A DNA stretch of 64,000 nucleotides from Zantedeschia hybrid cultivar (GCA_030544215.1 JARZZO010000003.1:49830045-49894044); one strand, 5' to 3'; numbered from the stretch's first letter, positions 11,843 to 24,025 are shown. Translations and numbers: made by a program. The notes: generated by a model not told the origin, from the sequence alone.

Positions 11843-14003
11843 TGAGGATAGTCTTGTGAAATATGAGAGGGGGTCTATGGCAGAGAAGGGTGGTAATGGA
11901 GTTCGTGAGGAGGTAGAAGCCTGATATCCTTTGTATCTAGGAGTCCAAGTGTGAGGATGAGGGGGAGCATGCTAGGAGGGAAATTGGGGGTAGTAAATTA
12001 CTGAAGGGAGTGGCTTGCTCAGTGATAGGCAGATTGGGAGGGATTGTACTCCTAAGAAACGAGGCACATTGTGGAAGAAGTGCTTACGTTCCAACAGGTA
12101 GGCGGCTATGCTATCTCCTTACGATTTCACAATCTTAACAATGCTGTATTTCTCAGGTGTGTATGGCCGCTAGAGGAGGGCAGACAAGATGATACTATGG
12201 GAGGAACTTGTCTCCTTCCAGTATCAAGCTGGGAGACCTTGGTGCCTTGGCAGATATTTCAATGTCATCATCTCTTAGGAGAGAAGCGAGAACATGCTTC
12301 CACTAGGAGAAATGAAAGACTTCAACGACTTTGTTGAGGAGGCAACTCTTATTGGCAACTCCCAACTCTATTTTTACTTGGTTTAACTTTACAGAGGGCC
12401 CTCCCAGGTTGGATAGGTTCTTTGTTTTCAGTGAGTAGGAGGATCACTTTCTCCACATACAAACAAAGTGTACGTCAAAGACGACCTCCGATCACAAGCC
12501 GATTCTCTCCAGTCATGGGGCAGGACCTTCAGGAGGATGAAGTTCAAGATGGAAAGATGTTGGTTAAGAGAGGCTGACTTCATCAATCCGATCAAAAAGA
12601 TGTGATCTAACAGTGGGCAAGGTTCCAAGGCCCAGACTCACTTCCAAACTGAAGGCCATGGCAAAGGTGCTCTCTTAGTAAGAGGCCACCAAAAATCTCC
12701 CAAGTAAAGTGGCAAAGGATGGGATCCTGGAGCAACTGGATGCTCTAAACACCTTTGAGGAAGCTGGTTTGATGGATTCATGAGAACAGAGTGCTTAGGG
12801 AAAATCTCACAACGAAATGATGAGATCCTCCTTAATGAGGGGGTCTACTGGAAGTAGCCATCCAAAGAGAGGTGGATTAAAGAAGGGGATTGAAATACAA
12901 CATATTTTCAAAGGGTAGCATCAAGTAGTAGAAGATTGAATCAGATCAAATATCTTAGATACGGGGACCTCCTCCTCTCTTTAGACCTTCAGATTAGACA
13001 TCATGTGCAGGATTTGTACTCCAGATCGTTTGTTAAGGTGGATTCTTAGCAGCCTGCCATTATTGATGACCTTCCCTCCTTTTCAGAGGAGGAAAAGGCG
13101 GTGCTCATCTCTCCTTTCTCAGAGGAGATTAGAGGTCTATTTTTGACCTAGCAGATGATAAAGCCCCCGGACTAGATGGATTTTCCTTGTTCTTCATCCA
13201 ACATTACTGAGACATTGTCAACTCAGACATTATGGAGGCCTTTTTGAAACTCCAGGAGAAGAAATCTCATTTAAGGGGCATTAACAAGACCTTAAACTTA
13301 ATTCCAAATAAGGAGGGCACAGATTGCTTGAAAGATTATCAATGTATCAATAGTTTAATAGGGTCTACAAGAGTATAACTAAGGTGTTGGCAACTAAATT
13401 GGAGAAGGTTGTGGATAAAGTGGTCTCATAGAAGGCACTCGTATTAAGGGAAGGTAAATCTAGGAGAATTTCTTTGTGGCTCATAAGAGATTACACTCTA
13501 TGAAGCTTCATTAGAGAAAGAGCCTTACTTTGAAGCTTGACTTTGAAAAAGCTTATGACAAGGTCAACTGGACTTGTTTGCTCCAAGTGCTATGAAAGAT
13601 GGGTTTTGGTGGTAGATGGTTGGCTTGGATTAGGGAATGCATGCCAACACACTTAGTGTGATTGTTAATGCAGAACCTACCCCTTTCTTCAATAGTAGAG
13701 GTTTCGACCAAGGCTCCAATGTGACTACTCCTTTTCATCTTAGTAAAACATGCTTTGAGTAGGATGTAATAGAGGGCAAAGGCGAAGGTTTGATTTTAGG
13801 GTTCCAAATCACTTAACAAGGGCTGCACATTTCACATCCACAATATGTTGATGATACAATCCCTTTTTTCTCCAGGGATTAGGACCAACTCTTTATGGCT
13901 AGGCTCATCCTAGGAGCTCTTGGAGACTGTGCCTAGTCTAAAGGTCAATCTTCGGAAGAGTCAGCTTATTGGGATCAAACATAGATGACAGTGTTGTTAA
14001 GGA
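11842..14003 (+). pseudogene. L1-type LINE ORF2, copy 1: endonuclease and start of RT
   Basis: It begins ATG then RIVL-stop-NMRGG, close to the WNxRGLG start of plant L1 ORF2. PDILCI-stop-ESKCEDEG near 11915 is the endonuclease PDI-x-x-x-QESK motif with Q turned to a stop. LVSFQYQAGRPWCLGRYFNVI near 12215 matches the WxxxGDFN region and SDHKPI near 12494 the SDH metal site. The RT part follows, with LKLDFEKAYDKVNWTCLL near 13540. The full protein would nick DNA and copy its own RNA into the nick. Many stops and frameshifts break it. At 14004 a hAT end interrupts it. A second copy of the 12836-14003 part lies at 15588-17190. Confidence 0.85.
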
Positions 14004-14790
14004 CAAGAAAAGCAGAATAGGCACGGATCGGATCCGCCAATTTTCAGCCGATCTAATCCAATCCCGAGACCCGACCCCCTTGTTCCCTTATTAGGATCGG
14101 GTGGATCGGCTGGGATTGGTCGATCCTCCGATTGGATCGGTCGACCAGGGCCGGATGGGCCGATCCGTAGCCCAACGGCTAGCTGCGAACTAGCCGTTGT
14201 AAAACGGCCAATTCGCAGCTAGCCATTGGGAATGAGCCCAATGGCTAGCAAGGGCCTTGGGGGGCTTATCAAAAAACCCCAAGGCCCTCCCCCATCCCAC
14301 CAACTCATTTCCTCACTTCTCTCTCTCTCTAAGTTCTTTCTCTTTCTTCCCTTTCTCTCTTCCCTATCTCTCCAAGGTCCAAATTTTTCTCCATCTCTCT
14401 CTAAGTTTTTCTTATATCTAATGTATAATAATTATATATTACTATTAACATATTATCCTCCCTCTTTCTAATGTTTTTTACTTTTTATCTACTTAATATT
14501 TATCTCTCTCACTCTCTCTTTTTTTTTTCTATCTAATGTATGATTGTATATTAGTATATTTCTCTCCCTCTCTCTCCTTAATCTTTTTTATATCTACTTA
14601 ATTTAAATAATTCTTCCTCTATCTAATACTTTTATCTACTTATTTTTTATCTTTTAAATTTTTTGTATCTAATATTTCTCTCCCTCTTTCTAAATGAGAC
14701 TCTAGTATTCTACAACGATCAGGTAGACGGTTCAAAGAGCTTTTTCTAATAAGTTCTCTCTCTCTCTCTCTCTCTTCTTTCCTTAAATAT
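14004..14790 (+). mobile_element. hAT 5' end, deletion derivative without visible 3' end
   Basis: It starts CAAGAAAAGCAGAATAGG, matching the inverse of the right end of the MITE at 34257-34709 (CAAGGAAGGCAGAATTGG). It then has GGATCGG-rich subterminal sequence, an AACGGCTAG/CTAGCCGTT hairpin at 14173-14199, a second GCTAGCCATTGGG/CCCAATGGCTAGC hairpin at 14218-14249, the TATA-in-inverted-repeat module at 14252-14287, and a long CT-rich leader. No transposase follows. Left flank GTTAAGGA has no partner nearby. It interrupts LINE copy 1. Confidence 0.75.
14252..14287 (+). promoter_or_regulatory. TATA-like box in loop of inverted repeat (hAT promoter candidate)
   Basis: GGGCCTTGGGG and CCCCAAGGCCC flank a loop containing CTTATCAAAAAA. 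The same arrangement is found in the hATs at 17998 and 57989 and in the MITE at 34257. It sits about 250 bases inside the terminus, just before a CT-rich leader, where a transposase promoter would be. Confidence 0.55.
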
Positions 14791-15099
14791 ATTAGTATTA
14801 ATAGTCCTCAATAATAAATAAAATTTATAAGTTTACCGAATTATAGTTTGGAAAAAAATTAAGAAATGTGCACTACTCTTTTTTCTGTTGAGGGTGACTC
14901 AATTTTGGATATAAATGACAATGAGGATACTGATTTTTGTAATCGACAAAAATATTTAATATCCTTATTATTGTTTGTATCCAAAATTAAATAATTCTTA
15001 ACAGAAAAAATGAATGGTATACATTTTTTAATTTTTCTCTGGATACAACATGGTAAACTTATTTGTTTTATTTACTACTAAGAACTGTTAATATTAATG
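14791..15099. repeat. 309-base foldback (long inverted repeat)
   Basis: Two arms of about 150 bases are reverse complements of one another with scattered mismatches, centred on ATTTTTGT-AATCG-ACAAAAAT at 14933-14953. Matching blocks include AATAAATAAAATTTATAAGTTTACC on the left and GGTAAACTTATTTGTTTTATTTA on the right, and AATTTTGGATA on the left with TATCCAAAATT on the right. No coding capacity. This is the form of a MITE or foldback element; the transcript could form one long hairpin. Confidence 0.8.
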
Positions 15100-15587
15100 C
15101 ATATAAGAGTTAAAAAAAAAAGAGTTAGAGAAAGAAAATGTAAGGGATGAAAGATAGAGATTGTGTGTTATAGAGAGACCAATTACTAAAGAAAAAACAA
15201 AGCAGTCTCAATTGAAGAAATCTAGGTAGAGTTGCTTATTATTTTTTAAAATGTTATACACATTTTTTAAATTTTTTTGAAGGGGATCAGATTGGATAAA
15301 TTCTATCGATTCTTCTTTGTCGATGCCACGTAGGTGACGTCATTCAACGTGGGACCATCGATACACAGTCCCAGGAGATCGAAGGATCCATTGTCTTTAT
15401 TGTGGACACTTTGTTAGCGGGATCTATCGTTTTGTAGAGCACCTTGCAGGGATACGCAAACATAACATCCCATTTCCTTTAGTCCCCCATGATTATGTAT
15501 ACAGTTCCAGAGGTTTGTTAGGACGAAGGATCATCTACTATAGTGCGTAGACAACCGACAACCAGGCCACCTATATCACCAACTCAT
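15100..15587. other. unassigned; may hold the lost hAT 3' end
   Basis: GGGGATCAGATTGGATAAATTC near 15283 recalls hAT subterminal sequence, but no terminus or TSD could be placed. Nothing else is recognised up to the second LINE copy. Confidence 0.35.
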
Positions 15588-17190
15588 CCATCTTAATTAA
15601 GAGGTCTACTAGAAGTAGCCATCCAAAGAGAGGTGGATTAAAGAAGGGTTAAACACAACATATCTTTAGAGCATAGCATTAGGTAGTAGGAGAACAAATC
15701 AGATCAAATGTCTCAGATACGGGGACCACCTCCTCTCTTTAGACCTTCGTATTAGACATCATGTGCAGGATTTGTACTCTAGATCGTTTGTTAAAGTGGG
15801 TTGTTAGCGGCCTGCCATTGTTGATGACCTTCCCTCCTTTTTAGAGGAGCAAAAGGTGGTGCTCATCTCTCCTTTCTCAGAGGAGGAGATTAGAGGTCTA
15901 TTTTTGCCCTAGCCGATGATAAAGCCCCCGGATTAGATGGATTTTCCTTGTTCTTCATCCAACATTACTGAGACATTGTCAACTCAGACATTATAGAGGC
16001 CTTTTTGAAATTCCAGGAGAAGAAATCTCATTTAAGGGGCATTAACAAGACCTTAAACTTAATTCCAAATAAGGAGGGCACAAATTGCTTGAAAGATTAT
16101 CAATGTAACAATAGTTTAATAGGTCTATAAGAGTATAACCAAGGTGTTGGCAACTAGATTGGAGAAGGTTGTGCATAAAGTGGTCTCATAGAAGGCACTC
16201 GTATTAAGGGAAGGTAAATCTAGGAGAATTTCTTTGTGGCTCATAAGAGATTACACTCTATGAAGCTTCATTAGAGAAAGAGCCTTACTTTGAAGCTTGA
16301 CTTTGAAAAAGCTTATGACAAGGTCAACTGGACTTGTTTGCTCCAAGCACTACGAAAGATGGGTTTTGGTGATAGATGGTTGGCTTGGATTAGGGAATGT
16401 GTACCAGCACCCTTTGGTGCGATTGTAAATGAAGAACCTACTCCTTTCTTCCATAGTGGGAGAGGTTTTCACCAAGGCATCCAATGTCACCACTCCTTTT
16501 CATCTTACTTAAACCATGGTTGCCGTATCGTACCAGATCGGACCAACTCGTACGAGTCGACTCGTATTTGCACGAGTCTAATCTGCTGGCATGTATCGAG
16601 TAAGACCGAATAGTGCTGACTCATACATAGATAATGGGTTGTTTTAAATTGAGTTCTTCCCATTTGATAAGTAAATTTATATTTTGTATATCAATTATTA
16701 GGATACATTTCTCTAAAATATGACTTAAACTCATTACTTTTAACAAACTCATTGGCTTGACTCGTGCGAGTCAGATCAAGTCGGATCGGATTGATCTGAT
16801 TTGGATCCCCAAGTCAACGAACCTTGAGTTAAACATGTTTTGAGCAGGATGTAACAAAGCGTAAAGGCGTTGGTTTGATTTCAGGGTTCTAAATTACTCA
16901 GTAAGTGTTGCACATTTCATACATACAATATGTTGATAATACAATCCTTTTTTCTTTAGGGATTAGGACCAACTCTTTATGGCTAGGCTTATATGGGAGC
17001 TCTTGGAAACTGTGCCTAGACTAAAGGTCAATTTTCAAAAGAGCCAGCTTATTGCGTTCAAACATAGATAACAGGGTGTTGATAAGGGCGACTTTAATTA
17101 TAGGACGGTATAGAGGTGAGTTTTCCATTACTTATTTTGGCTTCTCCTTTCCCCAAGTGGCTTGTGTAAAAGACTAGGTTGAGATTTGTA
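15588..17190 (+). pseudogene. L1-type LINE ORF2, copy 2: RT region
   Basis: It repeats the 12836-14003 segment in direct orientation with high similarity (roughly nine bases in ten by eye) and carries on further into the RT. The open piece at 16290-16613 reads LDFEKAYDKVNWTCLLQALRKMGFGDRWLAWIRECV, the conserved L1-type RT block, then FHSGRGFHQG. A 312-base MITE sits inside it at 16515. The segment ends around 17190, where TGTAACAACCC begins. Frameshifts and stops throughout, so non-functional. Confidence 0.85.
16515..16826. mobile_element. hAT-type MITE, 312 bases, TSD ACTTAAAC/AGTTAAAC
   Basis: The ends are CATGGTTGCCGTATC and, read inward from the right, CAAGGTTCGTTGACT. They are flanked by ACTTAAAC (16507-16514) and AGTTAAAC (16827-16834), an 8-bp duplication with one change. 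The other LINE copy shows the unoccupied site near 13740 (CTTAGTAAAACATGC). Inside are repeated ACTCGTACGAGTC and GATCGGA words. No coding capacity. Confidence 0.85.
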
Positions 17191-17192
17191 AC

Positions 17193-17997
17193 AACCCATA
17201 ATTAGTCTAATTGTGCCTAACCTTAATAAAATATTTAAGAAAAGTTTATATTTTATTACCTAAAGTTTAAAATGCTCACTTAGCATTGATCATGTCAAAT
17301 ATGGGTAATAATAACAAATGCAGAAAAATTGAAAATCAAGTAAGCACACAAGTAGGAATAGGGAAAAGATCAAATGCACCCCTGGGTGCATCTACTATAA
17401 ATGCACTCCACCCAAAATCTCCACCATTCCTATGTTAAAAGATAAATAAAAATCATCAAAATTGTTAAATATTCAATTACCCCTCCCCCTATGGTTGCTT
17501 CCATTTCTTGAGCTTTAAATTTCATCATGTAATTGTGAAACTCAATAGTAGCCATCTATGGGTGCAAGTAAAAAATATTTTTAAAAAAATTAAAAAATTA
17601 CTCTAATTAGCACTTAGGGTTATTGTGAAACTCAAATGTAGTCATCCGCAGGTGCACACAAAAAATATTTTTAGAAAAAATAAAAAATTACTCTAATTAG
17701 CCCTTAGGTTATTTATGTGTGTATGTATGTATGCTATTGAAGGAGGGAGGGAGGGAGTGAGAAAGGAGGATGAAGAAGAAGAAGAGGAGGAAGGAGCATA
17801 TATTAGAAGGGGAATTCTCTCCAACTCAGTAAAGAGCTCAAACACCACATGCATACTAGGCATCTAAGAGTAAAGATGAACAAGAAGTTGCAAAAGAGAA
17901 TTATGGAGGGATGAAGATCTAGCAACCTAGCTAGATTAGATGGTGTTCTTCAACTAAAGGGCTAATTTGGGGTTGGATAAGAAAACCAAGAAGAAGG
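17193..17997 (+). mobile_element. possible gypsy-type LTR start with a 2-copy tandem repeat
   Basis: TGTAACAACCCATAATTAG is like the TGTAACGACC start of many plant gypsy LTRs. A 92-base tandem duplication occupies about 17534-17712 (TGTGAAACTCAA to ACTCTAATTAGC). GA-rich tracts follow. The hAT at 17998 interrupts it and the matching LTR end was not found. Confidence 0.35.
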
Positions 17998-18226
17998 CAA
18001 CGTATGAGGGATCAACATGGATTGGATCGGATCGACCAATCTGATCGAATTTTGGCCAAACCGATCTGATCTTGTGCCCCAATCTTAAATACCGGAGGCA
18101 GGATTGGACGGATCGGTCGATCTAGGGATCGGATCGGCCGATCTAGTCACAAACTAGCCGTTGCAAAACAGTTAGTTTGAAACTAGCCGTTGGCTAGCTG
18201 TTGGGAATGTTCCCAATGGCTAGCCT

Positions 18227-18261
18227 GGGGCTTGGGGGGTCTATGTAAACCCCCTACGCCC
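18227..18261 (+). promoter_or_regulatory. TATA-like box within inverted repeat
   Basis: GGGGCTTGGGGGG, then TCTATGTAAA, then CCCCCTACGCCC. It is the same module as at 14252 and 58269, slightly eroded on the right arm. It lies about 400 bases before the transposase ATG. Confidence 0.5.
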
Positions 18262-18654
18262 ATTTCTCATCCCCACCAACACTCATCTCTCTCTCTCTCT
18301 CCAATCTTTCTCTCTTTAAACTCTCATTTTCTCTCTACTTGCTCTCTAAAGCACTCATTAGGTGCAATTGAGCTTCAAGGGGTTATTCTCTACAACGATT
18401 AGTAGCATTAGGCGACATCTCCATGCTTTTTTTCTTTCTAACTTCCATGCTTTTTTTCTTTCTAACTCTTTCTCTCTCTAAAACTCTCCCGCTTTATTCT
18501 CATTTCTAACTCTCCTTTTAAAAAATTTCTCTTTCAAGTTTTAACAAAACTTAAGTTTCTACTCTCTCTCTCTTTCTCTCTCCCTCTCTCTCTCCCCCTC
18601 TCTCTCTCTCAAATTTTATCATTGTATTTTAATCTTTCATTTTTCTTTTCTAAG

Positions 18655-21600
18655 ATGTCTATGTCGGGACAAAATGAGGCAACATTTGTCTCTTCTCTCA
18701 GCAACCCAAGATGGACCCATTGCACCCCCGTAGACATGCAACAACGAAAGATGAAGTGTAACTATTGTAATAAGATAATTTCAAGTGGAGTCCTTCGTCT
18801 AAAGTAACACTTGGCAAGCGTCCAAGGGGAGGTAGAAGCTTGCTCTAATGTACCACCAGAGATCAGAACTCAATTCAAGAACTACCTACGACAGCAGGAT
18901 GCCAAAAGAGGAGTAATATCTACTATGAAGGGTCAGATTAGAGAGGAGATGACACATCCTTCCGCCACCGGAGTTACATATATCCCATCTAGGAGAAGAA
19001 CCCCAATATACAGAAAGGCGGACTACAGCATTTTAAGATTTTTCTCAAGGTAATAATTATACACATCACTTAATTCTTATCCTTCTTTCCTTAAAGTAAC
19101 TTCCAATTTTAATAAATTTTTCTCTTCTTTTATTATTTCTTAAGATGAATTGCAGCATGCAATGGAAGAAAGTAGAAATCCTTCACTGAGGAAGATTTAT
19201 ATAGATGCACTAGTTGGCACATTGGACAAGGAAGTGGGTCTGAACAAGGATCCAATGAAAAGGAAAGTCACGACCATACTAGGATGATGATAAAGTAGGT
19301 CCCATAGATCCTTTTCTCACACGGAGGAGTAGGCAACCATCTATTATGACTGCTATGAAGAATTTGAAGCCGTGCAAGGAAAAGATTGATCGTGCCACTA
19401 TCAGATGGTTCATCTACAACAATGTGCCAGCAAACACTGTCAAAGATACTTATTAGGAGACATGATCGAAACAATTGGAGAAATAACGGAGTTCCAAGAC
19501 CAACACCAAAGGAGATCCATAATACTTAACTACCTCAAGAGGTGAATGACTTAGAGAATATATCAAGTCGTTTGAAAGAATATGGGATGAGAGAGGCTGC
19601 ACAATTATGACTGATGGCTGGACAGGTAAGCATATTACTCGAATAATTTTAAGGTATCTCTTAAATTCGTGTTATGGTATTTTAAGCTAATTGTCATCAC
19701 CTTTTGAACAGGCATAACAAGGAAGAGTATGATCAACTTTCTTATATACTGTCAAACCTAGATCTTCTAGAAGTCGATTGATGCCAACGGTAAGGTCAAT
19801 AATGTTGAATACCTTTTCAAGTTAATCGATGACATTATAAAGCAGGTTGGAGAGAATCGGATTGTACAAGTTGTGACAAACAATGCAGCTTCATACAAAG
19901 TTGCTGGTCAAATGTTGATAAAGCAGCAGTCGCATCTCTATTGGGTACCTTGCTCGACCCACTCTATAGATTTGACGCTAGAGGACATGGGTAAGGATCC
20001 AAAAGTGGAGCAGGCTATGAATGTGCCAATTCATCACCTCTTATATCTACAACCACAACTATGTGCTTATATTGATGCGTAAACACACCAACCAGAGAAA
20101 GTTGCTATGTCCTTGGATAACTCGTTTTGCTTCTACTTACATTTCTTTAAAGAACCTGCAATCTCAAAAGCGTCCTTTAATGTAAATGATTTCAAGCAAG
20201 GGAAGGGAGGATTAGATTGCAAAGCATGCAAAACAATTAGATAGAGCAAAGGGAAGCAGGTGGAGAACTTAATTGAGGATAGAGATTTCTAGAGGGGCAT
20301 TAAGATGATACTTAGTATAATAGAACCTCTTGTGCGTGTTCTAAGGATGGTGGATGATAACAAAAATACTACAATGGGTTACCTATATGAAGCAATGGAT
20401 CGTGCGAAGGAAGACATTGCAAAGGCGAACAAGACCAGTTATAGAAATTGGTGGGACATTATAGATGCAAGATGGAATAGGACCCTTCACCATATCTGCA
20501 TGCAACATGTACCCACTTTCTAAACTTATATAGGCTTAAGTCAAGTTGGTTATATGCAACCAATTATAAAATAGAAATGATGAAGAAGTCTTTCATGGGA
20601 CTAAGAATGTCATTCGGTGTATATTAACGGATAAGGATGGAGCTATAATAGTATGCAACAAGATGCATGACCATAGGCTCAAAACATTGCATTTTGGGAC
20701 TCAACATGTTCAAAGGGTGATCATGTTGCTTTCATCAGGCAATTAAAGACTTAATGACTTACATATCTTAAATGACTTACATTTTGATAATTTATAGCCG
20801 ATTGGTAGATGAATCATGAAAAAGCTCCAGGGTATGAAGATCTTGCTTATGTTGTCGTCTGCGTATTAAGCCAGACAACTTCTATCTCTGGATGTGAGAG
20901 GAACTGGTTAACCTTTAGCTTCATTTACACCAAGCAAAGAAATCGGTTAAGCTCATAAAGATTGGAGCACCTAGTATTTTGCCACTATAACGTGCGGCTC
21001 AAGCTAAAGAATCTCCACTGAATTCAGGAGAACTAGAGGGAAGAAACGTGATGGAGAGATACGGTTGCTAACTAGCCTAGTCAACAAGAACCTCAAACTG
21101 AAGAACCGATCGGCCTTAATGATATCTTCAACGAGGAGAACCCACTTCATGTATGGGTGGATGCCAGGAATATCTTGGGTCCAACAAAATTTAACCCAAA
21201 TGATTGCTCGTGGGCAAAAGGAGAACTAGATGGAATCCTATTGTCTATAGAGTTTCAACTTCCCCAACTTCCTTCTGAAAGGCAGAAGAAATCTACGCCG
21301 CATACATCAAGATCAAGTAGAGGAAAGGGAAAACTAACAACTCCCATGGATATTGCAGACTTAGATACTGTAGAGGAAGAGGAGGAAATATCGGAGCCAA
21401 GCGACATAGTGAAATACCAGATTTCAGACGATTTTACTTCAGCAACGAATATTGATGACGATGACGATGATCCACACAGGACTCAAGGTGGATCTTTGCA
21501 ACATCAAACATCTTAAAGATGAGGCTCAAGTCAAGGAACTGAAGCTCCTCCGATTACCTTCACTGAAGAGCAGCAATTTACACATGCGACTGAAAGGCCA

Positions 21601-21947
21601 TTCGAGCAAGTTGGCCAAGGGCAAAGGGAAGCAGCAAGAATGACAAGGCTCAAGCTCCATTGGAAGGGTATGGACCTTATACTCCTTATGGATACTTACT
21701 CCTAGCGGGATATTTTACAGCTCAATCACCACCACCCTCTAACGCATTGACTTACTCAAGAGGATATGCAGCTTATCCTCAGTACTCAAATGCATCCTCC
21801 TATCAATCATTAGGAGGATCTCATTATGGAGGTGATACACAAGGATTGGTGATGGTGACAATCATCTACAGCCATACAGATGAGTATAACCAGTTTTTTG
21901 AAGAATATAGGCAATGGTATGAATCTTACATGTCCCAGGAAAACTAG
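18655..21947 (+). pseudogene. hAT transposase (BED finger, DUF659, dimerisation region), decayed
   Basis: ATG at 18655 leads into a BED zinc finger: WTHCTPVDMQQRKMKCNYC then RLK-stop-HLA. An exon from about 19145 reads DELQHAMEESR and VGPIDPFLT. DERGCTIMTDGWT near 19590 carries the first catalytic Asp. After an intron GITRKSMINF opens at about 19712, with VVTNNAASY near 19870 where the second catalytic Asp should be (TDN to TNN). HLYWVPCSTHSIDL gives the hAT CxxH motif. EPLVRVLRMVDD (20326) and LSQTTSISGCERNW (20862), the region of the catalytic Glu, follow. The tail is acidic, then Tyr/Gly/Ser-rich, ending YESYMSQEN. At least six stops or frameshifts (e.g. 18805, 19286, 20080) make it inactive. 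Confidence 0.85.
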
Positions 21948-22325
21948 ATGCAATAGTTTTATAGTTGTTACGGTGTAAGACTACAATGAATGTAAGCATA
22001 CCTACATTTTTTTAGATTTTTTTTTTACTTTCAACTTATTTCCTGTTTTCCCCTATCATGTATTCATGTTACTCAGGAAGGTGTTATACACCCCCCTGGA
22101 TCCACCCCCCCCCCCCAACGTATCCAACTTTTTTTTGCCAATTGATATAATCCCAAGGGCTTACCCGAGGTCCTAGAGTTTCGGGCAATGGAAAACTATT
22201 TTCTAATTTTTCATAAATTTTTCTGTATTTTTTTATTTTTTTACCTTTTTTAAGAAAGTGGGGGGATTGGCCTAGATCGGTCTGGATCAGATCAGATTAA
22301 CCGATCCCCGATTATGCCTTCCTTG

Positions 22326-22730
22326 GAAGGTGTACCTTTTAGGTGCTTTTAGTAAAGTAGGGTTCTTTTTGCCCTTGCATCTCCCTCGCACTTGCCCATG
22401 CCCTCTTTATTTTATAACATGTGGTACCATCCACTTTGAGAGAGAGAGAGAGAGAAAGAGAAACACTTGGTTCTAGGAGCTTCGGTGATCATTTTAATTA
22501 GAAGAGTTCTTTGTTTTCTTTGGTAAAATAATGTAGAAGGATTATTTAGAGAATTGTATAATTTTGGATTATAAGAAGTTGCTTCTACTTCTTCAGTTAT
22601 TTGTTAGATTATTCAAAATGGCATTATAATTGAAGGATTAGTTTATACTATGATGGTATTAGTATGTCCTTTAATTGGTTCTAGGAATGGTATTAGTATG
22701 TCCTTTAGTTTATACAGATCACTGATTCAT
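22326..22730. other. unassigned; GA microsatellite and short tandem duplication
   Basis: A (GA)n run is at 22437-22457. A 37-base unit containing ATGGTATTAGTATGTCCTTTA is repeated at about 22653 and 22690. It may continue the LTR-like sequence left of the hAT. Confidence 0.4.
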
Positions 22731-23262
22731 TGAAAATAAAATGCAGAAATTACAACAAGGAGCAAAATTGCTCAGAGTACACACAGGAAATCCCATACAC
22801 ATAAAGACAATAAACCCTCAAATATCTTATCAAGTGGATAAGATAAAAATACAGTACTAAAAAATACAGGACTCAAGGAAACACTATCAGCATATCATCC
22901 TCAAAGCCTTCCTCAAAGCAGACAAGGTAGGAGAGGATTTTGGATCCCCTACAATCCTAGCAGCAATACCCCACTCCCTGACCCATCTAATAACCCTGCA
23001 CATAATATTATAAAAGCTGTCAAATTCATCTCTGAATCTTCTATAATTCCTTTCATTCCACACTCCCCACAGAAACGCAGGAAGAATTAGAGACCACAAC
23101 TCCCTCTCAGTTGGGTAAGGGCATAGCTTAGCCCATCCATCCAATATAAGAAGTATAGAGGAAGGTTCTTCCCAGCTGATATTGAGACTTCTGCAGCATA
23201 TCATCCACCAGGCTTGAACAATACCGCAGTAGCAAAACAAGTGGCCCACATCCTCATGTGGA
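22731..23262 (-). pseudogene. LINE ORF2 3' end (zf-RVT and tail)
   Basis: On the minus strand an open frame of 120 codons (22887-23249) reads GHLFCYCGIVQAWWMICC, then FLWGVWNERNYRRFRDE. These are the C-terminal zinc-binding motif (H-x3-C) and the WGxWxERNxRxF motif that close plant L1-type ORF2 proteins. The RT part upstream is absent. Sequence 22731-22886 would be the LINE 3' UTR. This is a 5'-truncated copy, as usual for LINEs. Confidence 0.8.
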
Positions 23263-23943
23263 TTATCTTAACTCTCGTCATATATGTGAGTTGTTGGGTC
23301 CCTACTATTACACACTTTGTCTCCATTCTAAGTTGGAAGTGTAGTAAAATGGAATAGGGGGTGTAACACATGGCATCAAAACAATAATGAGAGCTTAAAA
23401 AATATACTATGATCTAATCTTTAGGTTATATCATATGATTACAGGACTATGTTAAAGTCATCATAACCAAGGTTTGCCATCTAGGATCTTATCTTCGTCT
23501 CGGGGGGTCGAAGAGGAGATCTTAATAAAATCTCGAGAGATGGACAAAATCTTGGGACATACGCATATGATAACAACACTACACACATACATGTATATCA
23601 TATGTACATAAATATGATATACATATTACACATATATATCACTTATATCTTATATACCTATATACATATATAAAATATATACATGCATACAGACATGTCT
23701 ATACATGATTTACATATATACACATAAAATTTCCTGAGAAAAGGCTGAGAAAAGTCCAAGAATCCTCAAAAATGTCCAAGATCTCCCGAGACTCTTTGAG
23801 ATCGCATGAGATTTTCTAAGATTGCCGTTTATAGGTAGTTTTGAGAGCTTCCACTTCTGGCGAGGAAGTAGTGAATGCTCAGCGAAACATACCTTAGGCT
23901 GACTTGGGAAGCTTCATGCAATTTTTCAATGTATGGTCCAAGT
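23263..23943. other. unassigned; TATA/CATA-rich low-complexity tract
   Basis: 23575-23725 is a run of ACATATATAC-type words. CCAAGGTTTGCCATC at 23469 recalls a hAT end, but no partner was found. No gene. Confidence 0.4.
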
Positions 23944-23988
23944 AAACCAAACCCAAACCCAAACCCAAACCCAAACCCAAACTCAAAC
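23944..23988. repeat. short (AAACCC)n hexamer array
   Basis: Five to six copies of AAACCC in a row. This resembles the plant telomere unit AAACCCT without the T. It is too short and wrong in unit to be a telomere. Confidence 0.85.
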
Positions 23989-24025
23989 GACCATACAAGC
24001 ATAACTTCAAGCCCAAGATCAGGGC

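Larger units (their letters stand above)
17998..22325 (+). mobile_element. hAT DNA transposon, about 4.3 kb
   Basis: The left end is taken as CAACGTATGAGGGATC (like CAACGAAGGAAAACTC of the MITE at 34257) and the right end as GATTATGCCTTCCTTG. Between them lie GGATCGG-rich subterminal repeats, AACTAGCCGTT hairpin words (18144-18220), a TATA-inverted-repeat module, a CT-rich leader and a decayed BED/DUF659/hAT transposase. Flanks GAAGAAGG and GAAGGTGT agree at only 5 of 8 positions, so the left border is uncertain by some bases. Confidence 0.85.

Noticed and set aside
23469..23830. hAT-like start CAAGGTTTGCCATC
   Set aside because: No inverted partner and no 8-bp duplication could be found.
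23944..23988. Interstitial telomere repeat
   Set aside because: The unit is AAACCC, not AAACCCT, with only five to six copies.
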